NCBI GenBank assembly: GCA_002317245.1
Contig: DCIU01000005.1
Span: 3,115 to 14,721 of the forward strand
DNA: 11,607 nt
Direction of reading: 5' to 3'
Source of the DNA: Lachnospiraceae bacterium UBA1718
GTDB lineage: Bacteria > Bacillota > Clostridia > Lachnospirales > Lachnospiraceae
A program made the position numbers and the translations under genes. Under the pieces are notes generated by a model, which worked only from the letters and a program-made list of their open reading frames with translations, was not told the DNA's origin and made no database searches. The stretch's first letter is position 1. Each line of letters begins with the position of its first letter. Of this stretch, positions 1 to 8,444 are shown in pieces.

Positions 1-918
1 TATTCCAAGCAGCTTCTTGCAGATAATTATAGTGACGCAGTTCAGGAGATATTAAATAGAACCAACTATGAGAAAATCAAGAAGGAAGGTATCTCTGGTG
101 GAGCAGCCGGTGGATTAGGCGGAGCAGCAGGTGGATTAGCTGGAGCAGCAGGCGCTGGCGAGGAAGACTTCAAGTCTGTTATTACCAAGCTCAATATAGA
201 ACCTACTCCTGATAAAGAGGAGAGCCCAGGCGGAGGAGCCGGAGGTGCTGGAGCAGCTGGCGGATTAGGTGGAGCAGGTGGAGCAGGTGGACCTGGTGGA
301 GAGAAAAAGGTCACTGACAAAACCATCGAGATGGTTAACGAGAGCGACTACGAATTCGTAGTAAAGGCTGCTAAAAAATTCAACTATGAGTTCTTCACTG
401 TTGGCGGAACTGTTAACTTCCGTAAGGCTAAGAGTAATACAGAAATACTTATGAAACTTGGTCCTGAGACAGGCATGCGAAGCATGGATGCCCAGTACGA
501 CATTACGGGTCTTGTTGGAAGCGTAGAGGTCAGAGGAATTGACGTTGGCAAGGGACAGAAGATAAGTGCCAACAAGAAATTAAGCGATAAGATTTCTCAG
601 GGTTCTGCGGCAAAAGGACTTGTAAGCAGTATACAGCATGTGGTAATTGACCCAACTATCTATTCTGCAGATGATGCTACCAACAGAGCGAATTATGTAG
701 CGGAGAATATAGCCTACAGACTTGGAACCCTTCATGCTGAATTCACAGGAATGCCAGAGATAGTACCTGGCAGATTCATTGTGTTGATGGGACTTGGAGT
801 TGACTTCAATGTTAAATTCTACGTTACCTCAGTAACACATGTTCTAACCACAGATGATAGTTATGTGACAAGGATTGTTGCTAAGGCATCATCCCTTGAC
901 AGCACATCGGAAGAATAA
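1..918 (+). CDS. Baseplate hub protein, phage late-control D (gpD/gp27-like), 5' partial
   Basis: The frame is open from base 1, so the start lies upstream; 305 residues are visible, ending at a TAA. The C-terminal ~200 residues look like the gpD/VgrG hub fold: a helical 'VNESDYEFVVKAAKKFNYEF' stretch (about residues 111-130), then a late segment with 'GMPEIVPGRFIVLMGLG' and 'FYVTSVTHVLTTDDSYVT', the pattern by which gpD-type proteins end in a beta-rich domain contacting the spike. By family knowledge it forms the trimeric hub joining tube and spike. Two Gly/Ala-rich stretches (about residues 31-53 and 75-101), split by an acidic segment, interrupt the hub just before the SDYEF motif; ordinary hubs have only a short loop there. 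The next gene starts 16 nt downstream and supplies the OB-fold spike, so hub and spike are separate, as in P2, rather than fused as in VgrG/Afp8. Family call is fairly sure; the insert's function is unknown. Confidence 0.82.
   Translation, partial: YSKQLLADNYSDAVQEILNRTNYEKIKKEGISGGAAGGLGGAAGGLAGAAGAGEEDFKSVITKLNIEPTPDKEESPGGGAGGAGAAGGLGGAGGAGGPGGEKKVTDKTIEMVNESDYEFVVKAAKKFNYEFFTVGGTVNFRKAKSNTEILMKLGPETGMRSMDAQYDITGLVGSVEVRGIDVGKGQKISANKKLSDKISQGSAAKGLVSSIQHVVIDPTIYSADDATNRANYVAENIAYRLGTLHAEFTGMPEIVPGRFIVLMGLGVDFNVKFYVTSVTHVLTTDDSYVTRIVAKASSLDSTSEE
100..162 (+). repeat. In-frame 21-nt tandem repeat encoding Gly/Ala-rich linker
   Basis: Two adjacent 21-nt units (100-120 and 121-141) agree at 18 of 21 positions and encode GAAGGLG and GAAGGLA. 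A third, degenerate unit (142-162) keeps only the first half. The repeat preserves the reading frame and lies inside the hub gene, so copy number could change by slippage without breaking the protein. The composition (Gly, Ala, Leu) suggests a flexible or weakly ordered linker. Confidence 0.8.
226..300 (+). repeat. Second Gly/Ala/Pro-rich low-complexity block in the hub gene
   Basis: This block contains another copy of the 21-nt unit (250-270, encoding GAAGGLG), followed by short GGAGCAGGT-type 9-nt repeats (about 271-288) and a Pro-Gly-Gly end. It is separated from the first block by about 60 nt of normal-complexity, acidic coding sequence. The shared unit suggests that both blocks arose by duplication within the gene. 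Confidence 0.75.
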
Positions 919-934
919 ATAGGAGCTATAATTA

Positions 935-1753
935 ATGGGACTATTTGATGTCATAGACGATATAGCAGAGAAACAGATTACCAAGACAGAGCATGGTGAT
1001 AACAGAATATATGGTGTAGTAATTGGTGTTGTTGCAGATAATTATGCCGAAGAGATGCCAGGAAGGGTGTGCGTTCAGATCCAGACAAGAGATAAGGATG
1101 CAGACGTACTCAAGTGGGCCAGAGTGGCAATGCCATCCAGTGGTACAGGATGGGGACATTATTTCCTTCCGGAAGTTGGTGACCAGGTATTGGTGGTATT
1201 CGAACAGGGCAATATTGAGAAGCCGTATATTATTGGCTGTATTCCTAAGGACTCTAATAATTTCCTTAAGAAGTCAGTTGATGAGAAGAATAAATTCAAA
1301 AAGATTATGACTAAGCATGGTAGTTCAATCATCTTCACTGATTCTGGTGAAGAGGGTGGCGAGGCAGGAGAGAAGGATGTAATCGAGATTCATACGCCTG
1401 ATTCTGCTCACAAGTTCATTATGGACAATGACAAGAAGGAGATACTTCTCTCTGATAAGGAAGGCGATAACAAAATCGAACTAAAAACAGAGAAGGGCGA
1501 AATAACAGTTGTTGCAGCCAAGAAGCTGACCATTAAGGTTGGCGATGATATAGAACTTGTAATGACAGGCAGCAATGGTACTACTGAGCTTAAGACCAAA
1601 GCCTTCAAGGTGCAGGCTGAGAATGCTATGGAGGTTAACGCCAACAAGCAGTTCAATGCCACGGCACCTACAGTTAAGCTTGAAGGCAACAGTTCAGTGA
1701 AATTAGCAGGTGGACCGGTTACAATAGAGGGTTCACCAATTAAGATTGGATAA
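935..1753 (+). CDS. Baseplate spike protein, gpV/gp5-VgrG OB-fold family
   Basis: This 272-aa protein is preceded by a clear AGGAG site (921-925), 9 nt before the ATG. Residues about 23-105 match the gp5/gpV OB-fold: 'NRIYGVVIGVVADNY', 'PGRVCVQIQTRD', 'WARVAMPSSGTGWGHYFLPE', 'GDQVLVVFEQG' and 'KPYIIG' are the strands and turns typical of this domain. Residues about 120-272 form short repeating polar/hydrophobic beta strands (for example 'KIELKTEKGEITVVAAKKLTIKV' cut here at its key residues I181, L183, I190, V192) ending in 'VTIEGSPIKIG', as expected for the trimeric beta-helix needle of a VgrG/gp5-like spike. A short acidic Gly loop (about 137-148) sits between the two parts. By family knowledge it is the membrane-piercing central spike on the hub. 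No lysozyme or effector domain is fused to it. Family call is strong. Confidence 0.9.
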   Translation: MGLFDVIDDIAEKQITKTEHGDNRIYGVVIGVVADNYAEEMPGRVCVQIQTRDKDADVLKWARVAMPSSGTGWGHYFLPEVGDQVLVVFEQGNIEKPYIIGCIPKDSNNFLKKSVDEKNKFKKIMTKHGSSIIFTDSGEEGGEAGEKDVIEIHTPDSAHKFIMDNDKKEILLSDKEGDNKIELKTEKGEITVVAAKKLTIKVGDDIELVMTGSNGTTELKTKAFKVQAENAMEVNANKQFNATAPTVKLEGNSSVKLAGGPVTIEGSPIKIG

Positions 1754-1767
1754 TAAGAGGTAAGCAT

Positions 1768-2232
1768 ATGGCAGCTCATGATTACTTAGGAGTGGGAATG
1801 AAATTCCCGCCGCAGATTGATCCCGCAACTGGAAGGGTGATGACAGCTAACGAGGATCGTAGCGTTAAGGAATCTATATATTTAATACTGATGACCAGAA
1901 AGACTGAGAGACTGGTTCGTCCATGGTTCGGTTCGAGAATTGACAGTTATGTATTCATGGATACTGGCGTTACGGTACTTACAATGATGGCTCGTGAGCT
2001 TCATGATCTGATTATGGACCAGGAGCCACGCCTGTCAGATGTAAATATAGATATTACTCCTCAGTTAGAAAGTGGAAGACTGGTAATCAACATAGGCTTT
2101 GTTGTAGCTTCCACTCATACAAGGGATAGCCTGGTATTCCCATATTACCTGGATAACTCAGTAAACGAGGAAAGTGAAGAATTCGCACCACAGGAAGATT
2201 TCTATGAAGACTCAGACAAAGATTTTAGTTGA
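1768..2232 (+). CDS. Baseplate wedge protein, gp25/gpW (TssE/Afp9-like)
   Basis: This 154-aa protein has an AAGAGG ribosome site (1755-1760) ahead of its ATG and starts 14 nt after the spike gene. It matches the GPW/gp25 family: 'VKESIYLILMTRKTERLVRP' (residues about 33-51), 'WFGSRIDSYVF', and an 'EPRL' motif at residues 86-89. In T4 gp25 and type VI TssE this EPR motif is a conserved element linking the wedge to the sheath. The family is often called lysozyme-like, but its members in tails are structural. Its role is to join the baseplate ring to the first sheath layer. The last ~22 residues form a very acidic tail (E/D rich, 'EESEEF' to 'EDSDKDFS') beyond the usual domain end. The tail's coding sequence overlaps the next gene by 29 nt. 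Confidence 0.92.
   Translation: MAAHDYLGVGMKFPPQIDPATGRVMTANEDRSVKESIYLILMTRKTERLVRPWFGSRIDSYVFMDTGVTVLTMMARELHDLIMDQEPRLSDVNIDITPQLESGRLVINIGFVVASTHTRDSLVFPYYLDNSVNEESEEFAPQEDFYEDSDKDFS
2192..2197 (+). promoter_or_regulatory. Ribosome binding site that fixes the start of the first J gene
   Basis: AGGAAG lies 6 nt before the ATG at 2204. The longer reading frame begins at a GTG at 2174 but has no comparable site in front, and its extra 10 residues do not resemble the family N-terminus. The ATG at 2204 is therefore preferred. The site lies inside the gp25 coding region, implying translational coupling. Confidence 0.7.
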
Positions 2233-5200
2233 TAAGAGAGATAACAATGACATATTAGCTGAGATTAAGAGATTATCAGAGGCATATACTCCAGAGTGGA
2301 ACTTTGATACTACTAATCCAGATATAGCTTCTACTATTGGTATTATCTATGCCAATCAGGTGGCTGAGAATATAGAGAGAGTTAATGGAATTCTGGATAA
2401 TTATCACACAGAATTCGTTAATATGCTGGATATCTCTGTACGTCCTGCAACTCCTGCCCAGTCCATAGTAATTATGGAACTTGCTCAGGATACCATTGAG
2501 GGCGCAGACATACCATATGGCACAAGGCTCCTTGGCGATGCTGGTGAACTTGAGATGGACCCAGTGGTATTCGAGACTATGGATACTATCCATGTTACCA
2601 ACTCTAAGATTAAGAATGTATTCATGACGGACAGAGAGGATGGAGCAATTGTTCCTATTGTTGGCAAGCTCGAAGAACCTACTATTCTGTCTAATGCGGT
2701 AGTCGCGAGCGATGAAACAGAGAACACCGATGTAGATGAGGTTAAGCCTATTGAAGAGGACCAGGTGGATGTCTTAGCCAGTGATGAGAAGGATGTGAAT
2801 GCGGTTACTTCAGTTGAATCCATGAGGCCTTTTAGACTCTTTGGAGAGAATAAGGGTGTGGAGAAGAACGCTGTAATGTTCTATCACGCAACCATGCTTG
2901 GCAGTGATGGATATATATTCATACGTATTGAGGGTAATGATGGGTTAAGAGACAGAATAGTTAGCGGCAAGCTCCCACTCTATTATGTGGCTGATGGTAA
3001 TCTTACCCCTGTTCCACATATATCTCTTATGAAGGATGGTAAGACAATCACCCTTCAGATGGACAAGAAGCATACTCCTCAGAAGCTTAAGGACGGAGAG
3101 TATGGAATGCTTGCCCTTATAGATGACGGAATAGTTGATGAGTCTGTATATGTCGACAGCATTAAGTTCTCAGCTGCAGGAGAGCATGTTCCATTTACCT
3201 TCGTTGGTAATGATAATCAGGAATATAACAAGGAAAATTTCAAGCCATTTTCAGATGTCCTTGCTCTCTATAATGAGTGCTATCTGGGACATGACACATA
3301 CTTCAATCGTCCAGGAAGCAGAGTCACAATCGATTTTGACCTTAGCTTCGATGAACAGCTTGAACTGCTTACTGCACAGGAAGAAGAGGAAGAACTTAAG
3401 ATAATTAAGAGAAGACCTAAGGCTAACCTTAGCATGGCTCCATCAGGGGTATATGCTCAGGAGATTCAGATGTCCTACTTCAATGGCCGTGGCTACAAGA
3501 ATCTTGAATTCGAGCAGGAAGTAAGATATATGTTCGCAGAGAACAAGGCAACACACGTAAGCGTATCCTTCATCTGCCCTTCAGACTGGGATGCTAATAC
3601 AGTTGGTGCTTATGATGGACGTACTATCAGGATGCAGCTAGTAAAAGCAGATAACTGCTATATCAGACCAGCCATTCATCATGCTCCAAGAATTAGGAAT
3701 CTTACTCTTAACTTCAAATATAACGACTTCATTGATCCAGATAAGATATATACAATTGTTGGAACTAAGAAGAGAGATATTAGCTCCTATATGATGCGAA
3801 AGGAGAAGTATCCTGTATTCACCAAGTTAGGCTACGAGGACGCATTATATATAGGACTCGACAAGAGACCAGCCAAGGGACCAGTTAGTATTCTCATTAA
3901 TATAGAAGAGAGCATGAGATATGAGCCTGTAGGCTGTATCTTCGAATATAGTTCAAGAGACAGATTCAAGCCTCTTAAGGTCATTGATGGTACAGAAGGA
4001 ATGTCCAAGTCGGGACTGCTTATCTTCATACCACCAACAGACTTCTATGATAAGGATATCGAGGGTAACAGAAGATTCTGGGTAAGAATATCAAGGGAGA
4101 CAATTCAGCGCGAGAATGAAGTGGCAATTACTCTTCCTGTGATTACATCCATAAGACTTAATGGTATAAGAGTGCAGAATACTGATACTAAGCCTGAGGA
4201 AAAATTCTACCTTGACGAGATTACTCCATATGCCAGGTTCACACTTCCATTCACAGGGATATTGTCCTGTGATGTGTGGGTCAATGAGTTCGGTTCAATC
4301 TCGGAAAACGAGATGAGAAGACTGGAAGAGATTAATCCAGCATCTGTCCGATCAGAGTATGACATTCAGGGCATTAGAACTGCTTTCTATACTAAGTGGG
4401 AAGAAGTTGAACGACTGGAATCATCTGAGGACAGACGAGTATATATGCTGGACAGACTATCAAGTGAGATATTATTCGGTGATGGTATTCAGACAGAGAT
4501 ACCAAGAGTGACTAATGATGTAGCACTTAAGGTACTAACAAGAGTGTCAAGGGGAGAAAAGGGTAACCTTAACCCTGGGCAGATTAATTCTGCTCTTGGC
4601 AACCTCTTATTCATCGGAGATATCTATAATCCTGTTAAGGGATTCGGCGGCAACAATATGGAGACAGTGGATGCTGCCATGGAGAGAGGTGCTAATATCA
4701 TCTCTAGCCGTAGAAGACTGGTATCAGAGGCAGACTATATCAAGGAGATTAAGTCCTTCAGTAATCTTATTGAGCAGGTCGTATGTATCAATGGCTATGA
4801 TTCCTTCGGAAGGGTAAGCGATGGAACACTGACAATTCTACTCTTACTTAAGGACTTCGAGGAGGGTTCATTCTCATTCCATCAGACACAGATGAACTGT
4901 AAGAATCATATTCTTGACCACTGCGAGTTAACCCTTCCAGAGTCAAGCCTCAATATCTCTGAACCGGTATATGTAAGAATAAGCGTAGATGCATGGATAA
5001 GAGCTCTTAAGATTCAGGACAGCTTCGAGATACAGGCTAATCTTGAACAGATGCTTAATGAGTACCTGAACCCTATTGCAAGAGACGGTTACAAGGGATG
5101 GAAGATAGGGTCAGCCCCTACACCATCACAGCTTATGATGAAGATCAATAGCTTTAAGCAGGAAGCAGTAATTGAGAACGTTGCTCTTCTTGTTGAATAC

Positions 5201-5302
5201 ATAGATGCAGATGGAGAGCACGAGATGGACTTAAGTGAGTTCGAGATGAAGCCATACATGGTATGCTGCCCAGGTAAGCATCAGATACACGTGGAGATTT
5301 AA
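2204..5302 (+). CDS. Large baseplate J-like protein (gp6/Afp11-like wedge)
   Basis: The protein has 1032 residues from the preferred ATG. Its N-terminus carries the baseplate-J opening: 'AYTPEWNFDTTNPDIASTIG' followed by 'ENIERVNGILDNYHTEFVNML' and 'PATPAQ' (residues about 27-88). The C-terminal region (from about residue 820, 'ISSRRRLVSEADYIKEI', then 'FGRVSDGTLTILLLL') matches the J-family C-terminal part that contacts neighbouring wedges. In between is a long beta-rich middle, larger than in phage P2 J (about 300 aa) but in the range of CIS Afp11-type proteins. Residues about 156-207 (bases ~2669-2824) form a strongly acidic low-complexity insert rich in E, D, V and S. By family knowledge it forms the wedge ring around the hub. 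The start overlaps gp25 and the stop is one nucleotide before the next ATG, so it is coupled on both sides. Confidence 0.9.
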   Translation: MKTQTKILVDKRDNNDILAEIKRLSEAYTPEWNFDTTNPDIASTIGIIYANQVAENIERVNGILDNYHTEFVNMLDISVRPATPAQSIVIMELAQDTIEGADIPYGTRLLGDAGELEMDPVVFETMDTIHVTNSKIKNVFMTDREDGAIVPIVGKLEEPTILSNAVVASDETENTDVDEVKPIEEDQVDVLASDEKDVNAVTSVESMRPFRLFGENKGVEKNAVMFYHATMLGSDGYIFIRIEGNDGLRDRIVSGKLPLYYVADGNLTPVPHISLMKDGKTITLQMDKKHTPQKLKDGEYGMLALIDDGIVDESVYVDSIKFSAAGEHVPFTFVGNDNQEYNKENFKPFSDVLALYNECYLGHDTYFNRPGSRVTIDFDLSFDEQLELLTAQEEEEELKIIKRRPKANLSMAPSGVYAQEIQMSYFNGRGYKNLEFEQEVRYMFAENKATHVSVSFICPSDWDANTVGAYDGRTIRMQLVKADNCYIRPAIHHAPRIRNLTLNFKYNDFIDPDKIYTIVGTKKRDISSYMMRKEKYPVFTKLGYEDALYIGLDKRPAKGPVSILINIEESMRYEPVGCIFEYSSRDRFKPLKVIDGTEGMSKSGLLIFIPPTDFYDKDIEGNRRFWVRISRETIQRENEVAITLPVITSIRLNGIRVQNTDTKPEEKFYLDEITPYARFTLPFTGILSCDVWVNEFGSISENEMRRLEEINPASVRSEYDIQGIRTAFYTKWEEVERLESSEDRRVYMLDRLSSEILFGDGIQTEIPRVTNDVALKVLTRVSRGEKGNLNPGQINSALGNLLFIGDIYNPVKGFGGNNMETVDAAMERGANIISSRRRLVSEADYIKEIKSFSNLIEQVVCINGYDSFGRVSDGTLTILLLLKDFEEGSFSFHQTQMNCKNHILDHCELTLPESSLNISEPVYVRISVDAWIRALKIQDSFEIQANLEQMLNEYLNPIARDGYKGWKIGSAPTPSQLMMKINSFKQEAVIENVALLVEYIDADGEHEMDLSEFEMKPYMVCCPGKHQIHVEI

Positions 5303-5303
5303 T

Positions 5304-7400
5304 ATGCTTAGAAATCAGAATCTTAGCGACAAGACATTTACAGATAGAATAAGTGAAGGAATAATGCAGATACCTCTCTATTCCAAGGAGTGGACCAACT
5401 ACAATGCATCGGACCCGGGTATTACCATACTTGAGTCGCTGTCACTTTTCGAGACCCTTCAGCAGAACCACATCAATGAGATGCCACCTGCAGTTAAGGC
5501 AGGCCTACTTAAGATGATGGGCTTTACACCTAATAAGGGACGTAACGCCAGGGTACTGCTCTATGCAGAGAATGCTAAGGAGTCCTTCGTCTTGACTAAG
5601 GGCCAGAGATTCACTCTTGAGAATATAGTATTCGAGACCAGGAAGGACATTACTATCAACGATTGTGATGTCACAGCTGTCTATAGCAAAATTGATGACA
5701 ACTGGGCTGACTACAGCCATCTGTTAGACAGAGAAATCAAGCTGTTAGATGCGATATTTGGTAAGAAGCCTAAGAGCGGTGACGAGCTCTATCTCTTCTG
5801 TAATAAGCTTCCTAAGAGCGGAGAAGAAGCAATCTTCTACTTCGACATTGTGGAATCAAGCAAGCGTAATCTCTTCGAAGACAGAGATGTTAACCTATTC
5901 GCTTCAGTCAAGTGGGAAGTATATGGTGAGGATGGCTTCACAGAGATTACTGCCTTAGACAGAACAGGTGGATTCGTAACAAGTGGAGAAGTAATCCTAC
6001 GATTCCCTGAATACCAGGCAGTGCCTTACGATGAGAGAGGCTATCTCATTAAGGCTACTCTTGACAAGGCTGAATACGATATCCCTCCTGTAATGAGGGG
6101 CATATACCCATTCCTCTTCGAGGCATGGCAGCAGCATACAGAAGCTATTACCTATGTTGGTAAGAAGGGCTCATCCATGGAGACTCCAGCTAGCCTTGCT
6201 AATGACCATTATATTAGTGTATTTGCAAGGGAAGAGGGCAGTAATGACTATAGGCATTATGAGAAATCTCCAGGAAGAGAGAATAAGGGACGTTACTTCG
6301 AAGTTAAGGAAGATGGCGATACTCTTATCTATAAGTTCGACAAGAAGAGATATGGTTATGGGCCAGAGAGAGGCAATGCTGCGGTAAGAATCATTGCATA
6401 TTCTCCTGATATAATGCGTCAGTACCATATTGGCAAGGTTGAGGGATATGACGATCAGATTATTGACCTTCCTATAGAGAATGTAATTGCAGATTCCTTC
6501 TTCATAATAGCAAGAATGCTTGATGAGAATGGGGAGAAGTATTACAGATTCGTCCGTCCTGGACATAATGAGGATGGAGATCTTTGCTACAGATTATTCG
6601 AGCGCGAAGGCTATATTATGATTAAGGAAGCCGGTGACTTCTTAGGCGCTGAACTCTTCATGGGTGGATGCAGTACATACCTTGGAGAGGAAGGCAATAT
6701 AAGAGCCGGCAACTACCTTAAGCCGGTTGGCCTAACAACAAATGTTAAATTCTATAATCCATGCGCAGGCTCAGGTGGAAGATTCATTGAATCCCTTGAG
6801 GACGTACGCAGAAGATTTATTAAGGACATAGATACTCCATTCTCAGCAGTTACAGCCAGCGACTATGAGAAGATTGTACTTGAGACACCAGGCTTATGCA
6901 TTCGTAAGGCTAAGGCATATATTGACCAGAGCAGGAACGAGGTAAAAGTTGCAGTACTTCCAGGTAATGAGGGACGTAATGGTCTGCCAGAGCTTACAGC
7001 TGATTATCAGAAGGTAATTAAGGCCAGACTGGAAGAGAGAAGACTGCTTACTACCAAGGTTACTCTGATGAACCCTCAGTATGAGAAGGTCAATGTTAAG
7101 GCGACTGTATACGTGGACCAGTACTTCGAGCAGAACCAGTCGAGAATTGAGAGAAGAATCAGTAAGGCTATCAATTATCTTGAGAGCAGCAAGAATTTCG
7201 GTGATCCACTACTCTTCGAAGAGGTATTCGAAGCTATAGAAGAGGATCCAGGAGTAGAATTCGTATCCAAGCTTAAGCTTAGCCCTAGCAGAGCTAAATT
7301 CGCTGCTGTTAAGGAAGAGAGTGTATATCCTAATGATGATGTAGTCCTTATTCCAGGGGCTATTAATGTGGAGCTCATTCCTTATCACAAGACTAATTAA
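5304..7400 (+). CDS. Second baseplate J-like protein (TIGR02243/Afp12-like)
   Basis: The protein has 698 residues, with a GGAG site (5293-5296) 7 nt before the ATG. The N-terminus shows 'SKEWTNYNASDPGITILESL' (residues about 28-47), the 'DPGI-x-LLE' signature of putative baseplate assembly proteins. The C-terminus (residues about 510-660) shows the typical J ending: 'VTASDYEKIVLETPGL', 'VKVAVLPG', 'VNVKATVYVD' and 'GDPLLFEEVFEAIEEDPGVE'. By family knowledge it is the second subunit of the wedge heterodimer, the counterpart of T4 gp7/gp6-type pairs and of Afp11/Afp12. The middle is beta-rich and not recognisable by eye. It follows the larger J gene with a 1-nt gap, which fits equimolar wedge assembly. 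Confidence 0.88.
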   Translation: MLRNQNLSDKTFTDRISEGIMQIPLYSKEWTNYNASDPGITILESLSLFETLQQNHINEMPPAVKAGLLKMMGFTPNKGRNARVLLYAENAKESFVLTKGQRFTLENIVFETRKDITINDCDVTAVYSKIDDNWADYSHLLDREIKLLDAIFGKKPKSGDELYLFCNKLPKSGEEAIFYFDIVESSKRNLFEDRDVNLFASVKWEVYGEDGFTEITALDRTGGFVTSGEVILRFPEYQAVPYDERGYLIKATLDKAEYDIPPVMRGIYPFLFEAWQQHTEAITYVGKKGSSMETPASLANDHYISVFAREEGSNDYRHYEKSPGRENKGRYFEVKEDGDTLIYKFDKKRYGYGPERGNAAVRIIAYSPDIMRQYHIGKVEGYDDQIIDLPIENVIADSFFIIARMLDENGEKYYRFVRPGHNEDGDLCYRLFEREGYIMIKEAGDFLGAELFMGGCSTYLGEEGNIRAGNYLKPVGLTTNVKFYNPCAGSGGRFIESLEDVRRRFIKDIDTPFSAVTASDYEKIVLETPGLCIRKAKAYIDQSRNEVKVAVLPGNEGRNGLPELTADYQKVIKARLEERRLLTTKVTLMNPQYEKVNVKATVYVDQYFEQNQSRIERRISKAINYLESSKNFGDPLLFEEVFEAIEEDPGVEFVSKLKLSPSRAKFAAVKEESVYPNDDVVLIPGAINVELIPYHKTN

Positions 7401-7424
7401 TATATAGATATTTGAGGAAGAAAA

Positions 7425-8432
7425 ATGCCAGATTACAAATATCAGATTAAAGAAAACAGACTTAAAACAGCATACATCAGAAACGGCAATATCTATTTGA
7501 AGCCTATTGATTCATTATATGATGAGGCCGAGTGGGGAAGACTCCATTATGATGTTGAGACAGAAGGCAATGTAGCATGTATAGCATATGCAGCTGCAAG
7601 TGACCATCTTGTTGAACCTGATACAGAGTCAGAGGGTGGATATAAGCGTCTTCTGGAATCTCTTAATGCCAAGAGATTAGTTCAGCAGAACGATTCAGTA
7701 TTATATGACCTTAAGGGAAGATATCTCTATCTTGCTTTTACTTATACAGGAGATGGAACGGCAACATTTAAGAATATGTATGTTGACCGCCAGGGAGACA
7801 GATTCTTAGAGACCTTCCCAAGGGTATATCAGGACAGAGGCCAGTTCTTCCATAGATATCTGTCCGTAATGTCAACAATATATGATGACTTCGACGAAGA
7901 GATAAGCAGCCTTCCTAAGCTTCTTGATCTTGATAGCTGCAGCAAGGACCTGCTTGATATCTACGCAGGATGGCTTGGCATCGATATTGGCGATGGTTTC
8001 CTTGCAGAGGATGTATTAAGAGAACTTGTTAAGAACGCATATATGCTTAACAAGATGAAGGGTACCAGACAGTGCCTGGAGAAGATAACTGAGATTCTGC
8101 TTGGTAAGCCTGCTGTTATCGTTGAGAGAAATACAACTGAGGACTATATGCCTAAGGAGCAGATAGAGAGCTTCAACAGACTCTATGGCACAAGTCTCTT
8201 TGATGTAACAGTAATGATAGAAGATAGACTTGATGAGCGGAAGAAGAGCCAGCTGGAGTACATCATTAAGCAGTTCCTGCCAATCAGATGCTCTCTTAGA
8301 ATCATTGAACTTAACAGATCAGGACTCCTTGACAGCTATAGTTATCTTGACGTTAATGCCAGAGTATATCAGACATATGATGGCAGTCTTGATAACAAGC
8401 ATAGTATGGACGACGTAATTACTTTATTATAA
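7425..8432 (+). CDS. Tail protein I-like baseplate protein (P2 gpI / TIGR02242)
   Basis: The protein has 335 residues, preceded by GAGGAAG (7414-7420). Residues about 97-120 ('KGRYLYLAFTYTGDGTATFK') and 125-165 ('DRFLETFPRVYQD', 'FFHRYLSVMSTIYDDFDEEI') form the junction typical of TIGR02242 phage-tail proteins found in CIS loci: a beta domain leading into the 'LP-x-x-YQ ... FL-x-R-F' helical core. 'LLDIYAGWLGIDIGDGFLAE' (about 177-196) and 'NKMKGTRQCLEKITEILLG' (about 209-227) match the family's 'WLA-x-WLG' and 'RGT-x-x-GL' motifs. In phages gpI docks on the J wedges and carries the tail fibres. No fibre gene follows; a STAS gene begins 12 nt downstream. The short C-terminal tail (about 298-335) is not recognised. 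Confidence 0.88.
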   Translation: MPDYKYQIKENRLKTAYIRNGNIYLKPIDSLYDEAEWGRLHYDVETEGNVACIAYAAASDHLVEPDTESEGGYKRLLESLNAKRLVQQNDSVLYDLKGRYLYLAFTYTGDGTATFKNMYVDRQGDRFLETFPRVYQDRGQFFHRYLSVMSTIYDDFDEEISSLPKLLDLDSCSKDLLDIYAGWLGIDIGDGFLAEDVLRELVKNAYMLNKMKGTRQCLEKITEILLGKPAVIVERNTTEDYMPKEQIESFNRLYGTSLFDVTVMIEDRLDERKKSQLEYIIKQFLPIRCSLRIIELNRSGLLDSYSYLDVNARVYQTYDGSLDNKHSMDDVITLL

Positions 8433-8444
8433 GGGGAAATAGAC

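Noticed and set aside
97..300. Collagen-like Gly-X-Y repeat
   Set aside because: Gly is not spaced every third residue and Pro is nearly absent, so a collagen triple helix is not supported.
66..326. Reverse-strand Pro-rich open frame opposite the hub gene
   Set aside because: It is the complement of the Gly/Ala-rich repeat; Pro/Ala content simply mirrors GGN/GCN codons. The plus-strand frame continues into a recognisable hub domain.
1023..1310. Plus-strand 95-aa frame inside the spike gene
   Set aside because: It lies fully within the OB-fold coding region in another frame and has no family resemblance.
7401..7424. Possible promoter or terminator in the longest AT-rich gap before the gpI-like gene
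   Set aside because: Only 24 bp, with no hairpin and no spaced -35/-10 pair; it holds just the ribosome site of the next gene.
1..8432. An ordinary prophage
   Set aside because: Baseplate genes alone cannot exclude it, but two very large J proteins, the TIGR02242 tail protein and the following signalling genes with a probable CIS ATPase fit an injection system better; no head, lysis, integrase or replication gene is visible.
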